64,000 nucleotides of DNA, taken from contig NZ_CANMJB010000002.1 in assembly GCF_947498175.1 (NCBI RefSeq), positions 248,001-312,000 on the forward strand, given 5' to 3'. Source of the DNA: an uncultured Algimonas sp. Lineage in GTDB: Bacteria > Pseudomonadota > Alphaproteobacteria > Caulobacterales > Maricaulaceae. This document shows positions 1 to 8,081 of this stretch, in pieces. Within the stretch, counting starts at the first letter, position 1. Each line of letters begins with the position of its first letter. A program made the position numbers and the translations under genes. The notes under the pieces were generated by a model. The model searched no databases, had not been told where the DNA came from, and saw only the letters and a program-made list of their open reading frames with translations.

Positions 1-138
1 CTGGCGCTGATCGTGCGCATCCGGGAAGTCTACGAGACCATCGAGATGGACGAAATCGACGCGCAGGACCTGCAGTACAATCTCGAAGGGCTGGACGAAG
101 ATGCGCTGCTGGCGCTGATGCCTGAGCGCGGGACATGA
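1..138 (+). CDS. C-terminus of antiporter subunit C-like (MnhC/NuoK-like) protein, partial
   Basis: An open frame enters from the left edge and stops at 136-138. Only 45 residues are visible. They start with a hydrophobic/arginine stretch (LALIVRIREVYETIEMDEI) and end in an acidic tail. MnhC/MrpC subunits end in a similar ALxxRxxxxYGTxxxDEI pattern after the last membrane helix, and MrpC normally sits just upstream of MrpD, as here. The identity is inferred from position and this short pattern. No complete domain is visible. Confidence 0.45.
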   Translation: MALIVRIREVYETIEMDEIDAQDLQYNLEGLDEDALLALMPERGT

Positions 139-281
139 GTGCGGCACGGTTTCAGGGGCGGGTTTCGCGCGGCGAAGGCGGGTTTCGTGCGGTCTCGCAC
201 GGGGGCATCCCGAACCAGGGGGACATGCTGAACGAAGACCGCGCCGCCGCGCGGACATCCCCGGATCGGCCAGCTTCGTGA
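135..281 (+). CDS. possible 48-aa ORF bridging two antiporter genes
   Basis: An ATG at 135 overlaps the upstream stop as ATGA, and the frame ends in TGA at 279-281, overlapping the GTG start of the next gene (GTGA). The predicted peptide is polar, rich in Arg and Ala, and has no membrane segment, so it does not look like an Mrp subunit. The perfect overlaps would allow translational coupling through the gap. The composition is what a random high-GC frame would give, so it may only be a read-through spacer. Confidence 0.2.
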   Translation: MSAARFQGRVSRGEGGFRAVSHGGIPNQGDMLNEDRAAARTSPDRPAS

Positions 282-1801
282 GTTGGCTGTTCGAACACGG
301 CGTCGCCTTCGCCATCGTCCTGCCGCTGCTCATGGCGGCGGCGGTCGCGATGCTGCCGCGCTCGCGCTACCTGGCCTGGACGGTGGCGCTGGCCGTCGTC
401 ACGGCCGTCACCATCGCGGCCATCGCCGTCCTGCTGACCCAGGCCGACGCGGGCGAGATCGTGTACCGCATGGGCGGATGGGAACCGCCCTACGGCATTT
501 CCTTGCGCATCGACGCGGTGAACGCGCCGATCCTGCTGCTGATCGCGGCGATGGCGCTGGCGAGCTTCCTCTATGCCGAACCGGCGGTCGCGGCGGAAAT
601 CGCGCCGGAGCGACGGGGTCCGTTCTACGCCGCGCTGCTGCTCTGCGTCGCCGGGCTGATGGGGATGGTGGTGACGGGCGATGCGTTCAACGTCTTCGTC
701 TTCCTCGAAGTCAGCTCGATCTCGACCTACACGCTCGTCGCGATGGGGGCGAACCGGGACCGGCGGGCGCTCTCGGCGGCGTTCAACTATCTCATCCTCG
801 GCTCCATCGGCGCGACCTTCTTCGTCATCGGCGTCGGCTTCCTCTATGCCGAGACCGGGACGCTCAACATGGAAGACATGCGGACCATCCTCGCCGCGAT
901 GGAGGGCGGATCGCGCGTCTCGCAGGTCGCCTTCGGCTTCATCGTCGTCGGGCTAGGGCTGAAGCTCGCCTTGTTCCCGCTGCACACCTGGCTGCCGGGC
1001 GCCTATGCCTACAGTCCCACCGTGGTGACGGCGTTCCTCGCCTCGACCGCGACCAAGGCGGCGCTCTACCTGCTCTACCGCTTCTGTTTCACCGTGTTCG
1101 ACCCGAGCTTCGACTATGTCGCCGTGGTGCTGGGCTATGTCGTGACGGGGCTCGCGGTGACGGGGATGATCTTCGCCTCGCTGCAGGCCTTCTTCCAGAC
1201 CGACGTCCGCCGCACGCTGGCCTTCTCCTCCGTGGCGCAGGTCGGCTACATGCTGCTCGGCATCGGTATCCTGACCACGGCGGGCCTGGCCGGATCCTAT
1301 CTGCACCTGATCAACCATGCCGTCATCAAGGGCGGGCTGTTCCTGGCGCTGGGCGCCATGTGGTACCGCTTCGGCATCACGCGCACCGCCGACCTGGCCG
1401 GGATCAGCAAGACCATGCCGGTCACGACGGCCGCCTTCACCGTGCTGGCCTTCTCGCTGATCGGCGTGCCGTTCACGGCCGGGTTCGTCTCCAAGGTCGC
1501 GCTGGCCGAAGCGGCCGCCGAACGCGGCTGGTGGTGGGCGGTCGGGGTCATCATGATCACCTCGATCCTGGCGCTCTTCTACATGGGCCGGATCATGATG
1601 GTCGCCTATTTCAGCGACCCGCCCGCCAGCTGCCGCCGTGCCGACGGCACGGTCGAACGCCGCGAAGCCCCCGCCCTGATGCTGATCCCGATGGTCGGAC
1701 TGGCGGCGGTTTCCGTCCTCATCGGCATGCGCGGCAATGTGGTGCTGACCCATGTCAGCGAAACCGCCGCGCAGGTGCTCATTCCGGGGGCGGGGCTGTG
1801 A
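278..1801 (+). CDS. Mrp/Mnh-type antiporter subunit D-like protein (first ND-like module)
   Basis: 507-residue polytopic membrane protein of the proton-conducting membrane transporter family (ND2/ND4/ND5, MrpA/MrpD). It should be one antiporter module of a cation:proton exchanger in the inner membrane. The residues used by this family for proton transfer are visible: Glu144 in the FLEVSS helix, Lys229 in GLKLALFPLHTW and Lys260 in STATKAALYLL. Length matches MrpD (about 500). The start is GTG at 278; its ribosome-binding site is weak, and the stop of a small upstream frame overlaps it. The next gene overlaps its stop, so the cluster is an operon. Whether it is orthologous to MrpD or to a related MBH/MBS-type subunit cannot be decided here. 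Confidence 0.85.
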   Translation: MSWLFEHGVAFAIVLPLLMAAAVAMLPRSRYLAWTVALAVVTAVTIAAIAVLLTQADAGEIVYRMGGWEPPYGISLRIDAVNAPILLLIAAMALASFLYAEPAVAAEIAPERRGPFYAALLLCVAGLMGMVVTGDAFNVFVFLEVSSISTYTLVAMGANRDRRALSAAFNYLILGSIGATFFVIGVGFLYAETGTLNMEDMRTILAAMEGGSRVSQVAFGFIVVGLGLKLALFPLHTWLPGAYAYSPTVVTAFLASTATKAALYLLYRFCFTVFDPSFDYVAVVLGYVVTGLAVTGMIFASLQAFFQTDVRRTLAFSSVAQVGYMLLGIGILTTAGLAGSYLHLINHAVIKGGLFLALGAMWYRFGITRTADLAGISKTMPVTTAAFTVLAFSLIGVPFTAGFVSKVALAEAAAERGWWWAVGVIMITSILALFYMGRIMMVAYFSDPPASCRRADGTVERREAPALMLIPMVGLAAVSVLIGMRGNVVLTHVSETAAQVLIPGAGL

Positions 1802-3273
1802 CGATGTCCGCGGAACTCCTCATCCTGTCGATGATGCTGATCCCGCTGGCGGCGGCCGCGCTGATCCCGTTGGTCGGCCGCCGGGCGCCGAACCTGCGCG
1901 AAGGGGTGACCTTCGCGGCCGGCCTGGCCTTGCTGTTCGTCGTCGTGCAGCTCTGCATTCTGGTGGCGGGCGGGGCGCGGCCGGAGCTGCTGATCGGCAG
2001 TTTCGCCGGCCTGTTCGAGATCCGCTTCCGGCTGGAGCCGCTGGGCGCGACGTTCGCCGCCATCGCCAGCTCGCTCTGGATCGTCAATTCCATGTTCACG
2101 CTGGGCTATATGCGTGGCAACAAGGAAGCCAACCAGACGCGCTTCTACACGTTTGTCGCCATCGCCATCGCGTCCGCCATGGGCATCGCGGCGAGCGCGA
2201 ACCTCATCACGCTCTTCATCTTTTACGAAGCGCTGACGATTTCGACCTTCCCGCTGGTCAGCCACAAGGGCGACGCCAAGGCGCGGCGCGGACTGACCAT
2301 CTACACGCTGATCCTGATGGGCACGTCGCTCGGCCTGCTCCTGCCCGCCATCATCGGCGTGCAGGTCGTGGCGGGCACGACCGATTTCGTGCCGGGCGGC
2401 GTGTTCGGGCCGGACGTCTCGCTGACGGCGACGTCGATCCTGCTGGTGCTGTTCGCCTTCGGCATCGCCAAGGCGGCGTTGATGCCGGTCCATCCCTGGC
2501 TGCCCAACGCCATGGTCGCGCCGACGCCGGTCTCCGCCCTGCTGCACGCCGTCGCGGTGGTGAAGGCGGGCGTGTTCACCATGCTGAAGGTCGTGGTCTA
2601 CACGTTCGGCACGGACGTGGCGTCGATCACGCCGTCGTCCGACTGGTTGGCCTGGATCGCGGCGATCTCCATCGTGGTCGCGTCCATCATCGCGCTGCGG
2701 CAGGACAATCTGAAGAAGCGGCTGGCCTATTCGACCGTCTCGCAGCTTTCCTACATCACGCTGGGCGCGATGCTGGCGACGTCGTGGGGCGTGCTGGGCG
2801 GCGGACTTCAGATCGTCATGCATGCCTGGGGCAAGATCACGCTCTTCATGGTGGCGGGCGCGATCTACACCATCGCGCACCGGGACAGCGTCTCTCAGCT
2901 GGACGGGCTCGGACGGAGCCTGCCTTGGGTGTTCGGCGCGTTCCTGGTCGCCAGCGTCAGCTTGATCGGCGTGCCGCCCTTCGGCGGGTCCTGGCCGAAA
3001 TTCTACCTCATGTGGGGCGCGCTGGAGAGCGGGCAGGCGGTGCTGATGGCGGCGCTGATCGTGTCGTCGCTGCTCAACATCCTCTACCTCATGCCGATCG
3101 CGATCCGGGGCTTCATGAAGGCGCCCGCCGATCCGGCCCGGGATGCCGCCCTCGCGCTGGAGGCGCGCAACCATCGCTGGGTCGTCATCCCGCCGGTCAT
3201 CACCGCGGTCGGCACGCTGGTGCTGTTCTTCGCCGCGCCCTGGATCATCCGCTTCCTGGAGCCGATCTTATGA
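1798..3273 (+). CDS. Mrp/Mnh-type antiporter subunit D-like protein (second ND-like module)
   Basis: 491-residue polytopic protein of the same ND2/4/5 family as its upstream neighbour but clearly diverged from it. Glu144 (LFIFYEALTIS), Lys225 (GIAKAALMPVHPWLP) and Lys256 (AVVKAGVF) occupy the proton-channel positions. Translation probably starts at GTG 1798, which overlaps the previous stop (GTGA); ATG 1804 is in frame and has a G-rich ribosome-binding region at a workable distance. It ends in an ATGA overlap with the next gene. Role: a second antiporter module of the same membrane complex. Confidence 0.85.
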   Translation: MTMSAELLILSMMLIPLAAAALIPLVGRRAPNLREGVTFAAGLALLFVVVQLCILVAGGARPELLIGSFAGLFEIRFRLEPLGATFAAIASSLWIVNSMFTLGYMRGNKEANQTRFYTFVAIAIASAMGIAASANLITLFIFYEALTISTFPLVSHKGDAKARRGLTIYTLILMGTSLGLLLPAIIGVQVVAGTTDFVPGGVFGPDVSLTATSILLVLFAFGIAKAALMPVHPWLPNAMVAPTPVSALLHAVAVVKAGVFTMLKVVVYTFGTDVASITPSSDWLAWIAAISIVVASIIALRQDNLKKRLAYSTVSQLSYITLGAMLATSWGVLGGGLQIVMHAWGKITLFMVAGAIYTIAHRDSVSQLDGLGRSLPWVFGAFLVASVSLIGVPPFGGSWPKFYLMWGALESGQAVLMAALIVSSLLNILYLMPIAIRGFMKAPADPARDAALALEARNHRWVVIPPVITAVGTLVLFFAAPWIIRFLEPIL

Positions 3274-3734
3274 CCGACACTCCAAGACGCCGCGCGTCCG
3301 ACGATCCGGACTATGTCCACCCGGCCGCCCGGCCGTTCCTGTTCCTGGGCGAGGCCAAGGTGAAGCGGAACTTCATCTGGCTGCCGTTGGCCGGGCTGGT
3401 CATCGCGTCGGTCCTGGGCGTGTTCCATCCGGCCAAGCATCCCGCGCCGTGGGAAACGATCGGCGGCACGCCGATCCCGGGCAGCTGGGCGATCTTCGGC
3501 TTCCTGGCCTATTCATTGATCGTGTTCGCGGCGGGGCCGCTATTCCGGCTGCTCGGCCGGCGCGAAGACTTCTACGGCGAAGGCGGCCTGCCGGACCCGG
3601 ACTATTCGACCGACCCGATGCTGGTCCCGCCGGCAGGAGACGCGCCGGTGGGCAAGAACGCAGAAGACTTCCCGCCGCAGCCGCTGAGCGGGAAAGCGCA
3701 CAGCGTGGACGATCTGCCGGAGGACGGACGATGA
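3270..3734 (+). CDS. small membrane protein of the antiporter operon
   Basis: 154-residue protein that overlaps the upstream subunit by ATGA. The N-terminal 35 residues are polar, then come two predicted membrane helices (about residues 36-51 and 72-92) and a long acidic/proline-rich C-terminal tail, probably cytoplasmic. I do not recognise a named family. Its place between two ND-like modules suggests an accessory or assembly subunit of this antiporter type. The gene is certain from its overlap and context; the function is not. Confidence 0.7.
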   Translation: MTDTPRRRASDDPDYVHPAARPFLFLGEAKVKRNFIWLPLAGLVIASVLGVFHPAKHPAPWETIGGTPIPGSWAIFGFLAYSLIVFAAGPLFRLLGRREDFYGEGGLPDPDYSTDPMLVPPAGDAPVGKNAEDFPPQPLSGKAHSVDDLPEDGR

Positions 3735-3754
3735 CGGCTTCCCATGAAGTCCTC

Positions 3755-3838
3755 ATCCCGGACTTGATCCGGGATCCATCTCCTGTCCCATCGGCTAGCC
3801 GAGACATCCGGAGATGGATTGCGGATCGAGCCCGCAAT
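3755..3838. repeat. dispersed palindromic repeat element (three adjacent hairpins)
   Basis: Between two antiporter genes lie three inverted repeats in a row. The first is ATCCCGGA-N5-TCCGGGAT at 3755-3775. The second is CCATCTCC...GGAGATGG (3776-3817), enclosing the perfect palindrome TCGGCTAGCCGA at 3791-3802. The third is ATTGCGG-N7-CCGCAAT at about 3818-3838. Shorter relatives of the first hairpin occur at 10466-10485 and 60891-60911, so this is a repeated extragenic element of REP/BIME type. It interrupts the otherwise overlapping operon and could modulate mRNA stability. Confidence 0.7.
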
Positions 3839-3882
3839 GAGGGAGTGTTTGAACGCGCGCCCTGTCATGAAGGGACCGCCGC

Positions 3883-5622
3883 ATGACCGACGCGCTTCCC
3901 CTCCTCGCCCAGATCAACCCCGGCCTCTGGGTCATCCTCGCGGGGCTGCTCGCCGCGCTGCTGCCCGTCGGCCCGGCCCGCAAGGCGCTGGCCATCGCCG
4001 CGCCGCTCTTCGCGGCGGTCATGATCTTCGACATCTACGACAGCACCGAAGTGCTGGCCGGGCAGTTCGAGATCATGGGGGTGGAGCTGACGACCCTGCG
4101 CATCGACAATCTGTCGGTCGTCTGGGGCTATCTGTTCTGCCTCGCCGGGCTGATCAACGCCATCTACGCATTGCACGAGGACAGCTGGATCACGGACAGC
4201 TCCGCGCTCGTCTATACCGGCGCGGCGATCGCGGGCGTGCTGTCGGGCGACATGCTGAGCCTGTTCCTGTTCTGGGAGCTGACGGCCATCTCTAGCGTCT
4301 TCCTCGTCTGGCAGGGGGGCGACCGGGCCTATCACGCCGGGATCCGCTACCTCGTCATCCAGGTGCTGTCCGGCGTGTTGCTGCTCGCGGGCGCCGTCAT
4401 GTTCGCCAATTCGCGCGGCGGCGATTTCATGTTCGACTATGTCGGGCTGGACGCGCCGGGCGGCTGGCTCTTGCTCATCGCCATGGGCATCAAGGCGGGT
4501 TTTCCCATGCTGCACATGTGGATGCAGGACGCCTATCCGAAGGCCTCGATTACCGGCACGGTCATCCTGGCCAGCTTCACGACCAAGTTCGCCATCTACG
4601 CGCTCGCCCGCGCCTTCCCGGGCACGGACATATTGATCTGGATCGGCTGCATCATGACGATGTTCCCGGTCTTCTTCGCCGTGGTGGAGAACGATCTGCG
4701 GCGCGTCCTGGCCTACTCGCTCAACAACCAGCTCGGCTTCATGGTGGCGGGGATCGGCATCGGGACGACCTTGGCCATGAACGGGGTGGTCGGGCAGGTC
4801 TTCGTCCACGTCATCTTCAAAGGGCTGCTCTTCATGTCCATCGGGGCGGTGATCTACCGCACCGGAACGGCCAAGGCGTCCGAGCTGGGCGGGCTGTTCC
4901 GGTCCATGCCCTACACGACCGTGCTGTGCCTGATCGGGGCGGGCTCGATCGCGGCCTTCCCGCTGCTGGCGGCGTTCGTCACCAAGGCGATGATCCTGAG
5001 CGCGGCGCTGGAGGAGCATCTCTGGGTTCCGTTCGCCATGATGCTGTTCGCGTCCGCGGGCGTGATGGAACATAGCGGCATCAAGGTGCCGCACTTCACC
5101 TTCTTCGCCCACGATAGCGGGCGGCGCGTGCGCGAGGCGCCGTGGAACATGCTTCTGGCGATGAGCCTGGCCGCGCTGCTCTGCATCGTGCTGGCCTGGC
5201 CGTGGGGCGGGTACGAGCTGCTCTATTCGATCATGCCGTACCCGACGGACTACAAGCCCTACACCTGGGACCATGTGGTCTTCCAGATGCAGCTGCTGTT
5301 CGCCGCCATCTTCGCCTTCACGCTGCTCAAGCGGTTCCGTCTCTACCCGGCCGAACGGCGGGCGGAGATCGTCGATATGGACATTCTCTACCGAAAGATC
5401 GGCCGGGGCGCGGCGGTCTGGGCGGACGCGGTCTGGACGCGCCTGTCGGCGCGGATGTCGCTCGGTCGCGGCAAGGCCGCGCGGCGGCTCGGGCGGCGGC
5501 TCTACCAGGCCTTCTCGCCGGCGGGCGCGCTGTCGCATGCCGCCCCGTCGGGACTGGCGTCGGTCATGACGGTGACGGTCCTCGCCCTGGTCCTGGTGTT
5601 CGCCTATGTCGCCGGACGATAG
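3883..5622 (+). CDS. Mrp/Mnh-type antiporter subunit (third ND-like module)
   Basis: 579-residue polytopic protein, the third ND2/4/5-like module of the cluster. Glu132 (LFLFWELTAIS), Lys204 (GIKAGFPMLHMWMQ) and Lys235 (SFTTKFAIYAL) are the expected charged membrane residues. A soluble arginine-rich stretch (about residues 500-555) is followed by one last helix, an extended C-terminus compared with plain MrpD. The gene is separated from the upstream operon only by the hairpin element. Its stop is overlapped by the mucR-like gene. Three antiporter modules in one cluster are more than the MrpA plus MrpD pair of classical Mrp. Confidence 0.85.
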   Translation: MTDALPLLAQINPGLWVILAGLLAALLPVGPARKALAIAAPLFAAVMIFDIYDSTEVLAGQFEIMGVELTTLRIDNLSVVWGYLFCLAGLINAIYALHEDSWITDSSALVYTGAAIAGVLSGDMLSLFLFWELTAISSVFLVWQGGDRAYHAGIRYLVIQVLSGVLLLAGAVMFANSRGGDFMFDYVGLDAPGGWLLLIAMGIKAGFPMLHMWMQDAYPKASITGTVILASFTTKFAIYALARAFPGTDILIWIGCIMTMFPVFFAVVENDLRRVLAYSLNNQLGFMVAGIGIGTTLAMNGVVGQVFVHVIFKGLLFMSIGAVIYRTGTAKASELGGLFRSMPYTTVLCLIGAGSIAAFPLLAAFVTKAMILSAALEEHLWVPFAMMLFASAGVMEHSGIKVPHFTFFAHDSGRRVREAPWNMLLAMSLAALLCIVLAWPWGGYELLYSIMPYPTDYKPYTWDHVVFQMQLLFAAIFAFTLLKRFRLYPAERRAEIVDMDILYRKIGRGAAVWADAVWTRLSARMSLGRGKAARRLGRRLYQAFSPAGALSHAAPSGLASVMTVTVLALVLVFAYVAGR

Positions 5623-6016
5623 GCACGACCCGCTGCTGGGCGCGGTGGCGCGCGTCCTGGCGGCCTATGTGCGCAACCACGAGGTCGCGCCCGACGCGCT
5701 GCCCGGACTGGCGCGCACGATCCGGCGCGCGCTGGCCGAGGCGGCGGACGCCCCGCCCGCCGCGACCGGGCAGGCGCCCGCCGTGCCGATCGGCGAGTCG
5801 GTCACGGACAGCCACCTGATCTGCCTGGAAGACGGCAAGCCCTACCAGTCGCTGAAACGCCATCTGCGCGTCGCCTACGGCCTGTCGCCGGAGGACTACC
5901 GCCGGAAATGGGGCCTGCCGCCGGACTATCCGATGGTCGCCCCGGCCTATGCGCGGCGGCGCAGCGCGCTGGCGAAGCGCGCCGGACTGGGCAAGACCGG
6001 TCGGAACCGGCCATGA
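5606..6016 (+). CDS. MucR/Ros-family transcriptional regulator
   Basis: 136-residue protein with the MucR signature in its C-terminal half: the ICLEDGKPYQSLKRHLR segment, then GLSPEDYRRKWGLPPDYP and MVAPAYARRRSALAKRAGLG. This is the prokaryotic zinc-finger fold. The first zinc ligand of the classical Ros pair is not obvious, a common variation among MucR proteins. MucR proteins bind AT-rich degenerate sites and act as global silencers of surface and cell-cycle genes in alphaproteobacteria. The gene overlaps the antiporter stop by 17 bases, so it is probably transcribed from that operon. Confidence 0.9.
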   Translation: MSPDDRHDPLLGAVARVLAAYVRNHEVAPDALPGLARTIRRALAEAADAPPAATGQAPAVPIGESVTDSHLICLEDGKPYQSLKRHLRVAYGLSPEDYRRKWGLPPDYPMVAPAYARRRSALAKRAGLGKTGRNRP

Positions 6017-6278
6017 TGGGCAAGTGTCGGATCGGCGGCTTTTAAAAAAAGATAGCCCTGAAACCGCAACCGCCGTTATCGAATTTATCGCATTTTAAAG
6101 GTTTGGCGCCTCCGAAGACCGCGTCGCCCCCGGAACGAATCGCCCCCGAATCGAAAAACCCGGCCAATCGCTGTGTTTGCATCCCGATATGGTTAACGAA
6201 CCCTTGCTGCGGAGTCCCCGAACCCTGATGGTCTGATTCGTGGGGGCCGTGCGATAATCGGGACACAAGGGGAATGGC

Positions 6279-6797
6279 GTGATCAATGACGGATCGCTGC
6301 GGCACCAGATGGTGCTTCCGCAGCAACAGGAATTCTACGATATGTGGCGGGCCAAATGCGTCGGCGGGCGATTGCCCGCCCGCAGCGACATCGACCCGCG
6401 CGAAATCAAGGCCCAGCTTCCCATGATCACGCTGACGGAGCGCCGGGCCGCGCCGGACACGACGGCGGGCCATCGCTACAAGTTCCGCCTCGCGGGCACC
6501 GGCTTCTGGCGCTTCTACAATGACGAGATCCAGGGCCGCCATGTGGACGAGCTGCCGATCGGCTGCCGCGCGGATTACTGGCACCGCGTGCTCGACATGG
6601 TCGTCGACGAAGCCCGGCCCTTCTGCGGCGTGACCAAGCCCAACACGCCGATCGGCTCGCACATGGCGCAGTTCTGGATTCGGCTTCCGCTCTCCTCCGA
6701 TGGTCGCAATGTGGACACCATCCTCGGTTACGATCACATCTGTCCGCTGGAATCCGCCGCCCAGACCCAGGTCGCGCGCCAGAAAATCTACGCGTAA
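6279..6797 (+). CDS. PAS-domain (PAS_5 type) protein
   Basis: 172-residue soluble protein. The pattern LPARSDIDPREIKAQLP followed by YKFRLAGTGFWRFYNDEIQGR is that of the PAS_5 family, short stand-alone PAS proteins common in alphaproteobacteria and of unknown ligand. Start GTG 6279 has a good AAGGGGA ribosome-binding site seven bases upstream. It lies alone between the mucR-like gene and the GTA regulators. No output domain is present, so it would act through a partner protein. Confidence 0.8.
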   Translation: MINDGSLRHQMVLPQQQEFYDMWRAKCVGGRLPARSDIDPREIKAQLPMITLTERRAAPDTTAGHRYKFRLAGTGFWRFYNDEIQGRHVDELPIGCRADYWHRVLDMVVDEARPFCGVTKPNTPIGSHMAQFWIRLPLSSDGRNVDTILGYDHICPLESAAQTQVARQKIYA

Positions 6798-6862
6798 ATC
6801 AATCCGTTCCACTTTTGTTCTCACGTGCGACATGAGATGACTCGCCATGCGCGTGCAAAAGA

Positions 6863-6879
6863 TATAGGAATATAATCCT
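6863..6879 (+). promoter_or_regulatory. TATAGGA-N6-TCCT operator over a TATAAT box, upstream of gafY-like gene
   Basis: TATAGGA at 6863-6869 is followed after six bases by TCCT at 6876-6879. The spacer and second half overlap a perfect -10-like TATAAT (6871-6876). The same TATAGGA-N6-TCCT arrangement occurs at 10723-10742 before the portal gene, and no third copy was noticed. The match of both halves and spacing at two places in the same locus suggests a shared regulator-binding site. No clear -35 hexamer was seen. Confidence 0.5.
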
Positions 6880-6912
6880 CGCTATCCGCTTTGTGGGCTA
6901 TGATGCCCTCAA

Positions 6913-7260
6913 ATGGAATTGGAGGATGACTTGGCCCGTAAACGAGAGATCAACCCGCTGGATCCGGCCTGCGCCCGGCTGGCGACCGCCGCCGTCGCGC
7001 TGGAATTCGGCGTTCCCGAACTGGCCCTGAGCCGGCCCGGCACGCGAAGTCCGCTGTGCGACTTCGCCCGGCAGGCGGCCATGTATCTGACCTATTGCAG
7101 CTACGACATGAACAAGGCGCGGGTCGGCGAACTGTTCGGGCGCCACAGCAGCACCGTGCGCCACGCCATCGAGGTGATCGAGGAGAGCCGCACCGATCCG
7201 GTGCTGGACGAACAGCTCCACCGGCTCGAACGCTGGCTCGGCCAGGCGGTGCGGCCATGA
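6913..7260 (+). CDS. gafY: GafY-like GTA activator with DnaA-domain-IV-like helix-turn-helix
   Basis: 115-residue protein. Residues about 48-90 (RQAAMYLTYCS...ARVGELFGRHSSTVRHA) follow the DNA-binding domain IV signature of DnaA, without the AAA+ part. In Caulobacter the GTA is switched on by GafY and GafZ, which correspond to the N- and C-terminal parts of Rhodobacter GafA; this protein matches the DnaA-like half. The next gene overlaps its stop and matches the other half. ATG 6913 is the longest start; TTG 6931, with GGAGGA just before it, is a good alternative. Expected role: activating GTA promoters. The family assignment is inferred from fold signature plus context. Confidence 0.7.
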   Translation: MELEDDLARKREINPLDPACARLATAAVALEFGVPELALSRPGTRSPLCDFARQAAMYLTYCSYDMNKARVGELFGRHSSTVRHAIEVIEESRTDPVLDEQLHRLERWLGQAVRP

Positions 7261-8069
7261 ATGGCGAGCAGCACCGGCTGCACACCGAACAGCTGATCCG
7301 CAGCCTTCTGAAAGGCCGCGCCCTGATCCGGCGCGAAGCCGGGGCCGCGCTCTGGCCGGCCTACCGGGGCGGCGACCGGCGCACCCGCGCGCTCTTCTGG
7401 GTCAACAGCGCCGACGTGGAGGATCTGATCCGGGACGGGGTCCTGGTCGTGACCGATCGCGGCGTCGATCTGGCCCCGCCGACCCGGCGCCGCCTGCTCT
7501 ACGGCCAGTCGGCGCGCGAAGTGGTCGAACGCACCGAATATGTCCGCGGCGGGGCGGAACGCCCCGTGCGGCGCAATGTGCGCGGCTCCGTCGTGCTGCG
7601 GCTGGCCAGGCGGCAGGACCGGGACGGCACGCCGCTGCTGAGCGACGCGCAGATCACGGCCGCCCACCGCTACACCGCCGATCTGATGCGCGCCGGGGAA
7701 GGCCGTATCGGCACGTCGGACGTCGCCGCGCCCCGGGTGGACGGCACGCGCCGGCATGACGCCGCCGAAGACGCCGCCATCGCCCGCATCGACGGCAGCC
7801 GCTCGCTGCGCGCGGCCCGCCAGATGCTCGGGGCGCGCATGAGCCGCCTGCTGAACGCCGTCTGCGGCGCGAACGAACGGCTGGAGGCGATCGAACGCGC
7901 CGAAGACTGGTCGCGCGGCACCGGGTTGACCGTGTTGCGCATCGCGCTGGACCGGCTCGTGGTCCATTACGGCACGGTGCCGGGCGAAGCGTCGCCAGTC
8001 GACGCGCTGCCAGTCGACGCGCCGCCAGTCGACGTGCCGCAAGCCCTGGCGCAGCGCCGGGCCGGGTGA
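7257..8069 (+). CDS. gafZ: GafZ-like protein (DUF6456 domain)
   Basis: 270-residue protein overlapping the GafY-like gene by ATGA. An N-terminal helical region is followed by a segment VLRLARRQDRDGTPLLSDAQ (residues about 102-121). A C-terminal helical domain then carries the DUF6456 pattern: ARMSRLLNAVCGANERLE, then RGTGLTVLRIALDRLVVHYG. This domain is found in the second half of GafA and in GafZ-type proteins, thought to act with RNA polymerase on GTA transcription. The last 25 residues contain three SPVDA/LPVDA-like repeats coded by tandem DNA repeats. It directly precedes the GTA packaging genes. Confidence 0.65.
   Translation: MNGEQHRLHTEQLIRSLLKGRALIRREAGAALWPAYRGGDRRTRALFWVNSADVEDLIRDGVLVVTDRGVDLAPPTRRRLLYGQSAREVVERTEYVRGGAERPVRRNVRGSVVLRLARRQDRDGTPLLSDAQITAAHRYTADLMRAGEGRIGTSDVAAPRVDGTRRHDAAEDAAIARIDGSRSLRAARQMLGARMSRLLNAVCGANERLEAIERAEDWSRGTGLTVLRIALDRLVVHYGTVPGEASPVDALPVDAPPVDVPQALAQRRAG
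7996..8040 (+). repeat. three tandem 15-bp repeats in the 3' end of the gafZ-like gene
   Basis: Three copies of a 15-base unit (CAGTCGACGCGCTGC and variants) lie end to end at 7996-8010, 8011-8025 and 8026-8040. They keep the reading frame and code for (P)VDA/VDV repeats at the protein C-terminus. Each contains a SalI-like GTCGAC palindrome. Copy number could vary by replication slippage without a frameshift. Confidence 0.85.
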
Positions 8070-8081
8070 GGGGAGACGATC

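Noticed and set aside
3865-5538. 557-residue minus-strand open frame
   Set aside because: Antisense to the third antiporter module, with charged low-complexity composition and no recognisable domain.
6813-6840. LexA-type box near GTTC-N7 upstream of the gafY-like gene
   Set aside because: The second half-site (CGAC) does not match GTTC, so the alphaproteobacterial LexA consensus is not met.
7996-8040. CRISPR-like array
   Set aside because: The repeats are 15 bp, contiguous without spacers and inside a coding sequence.
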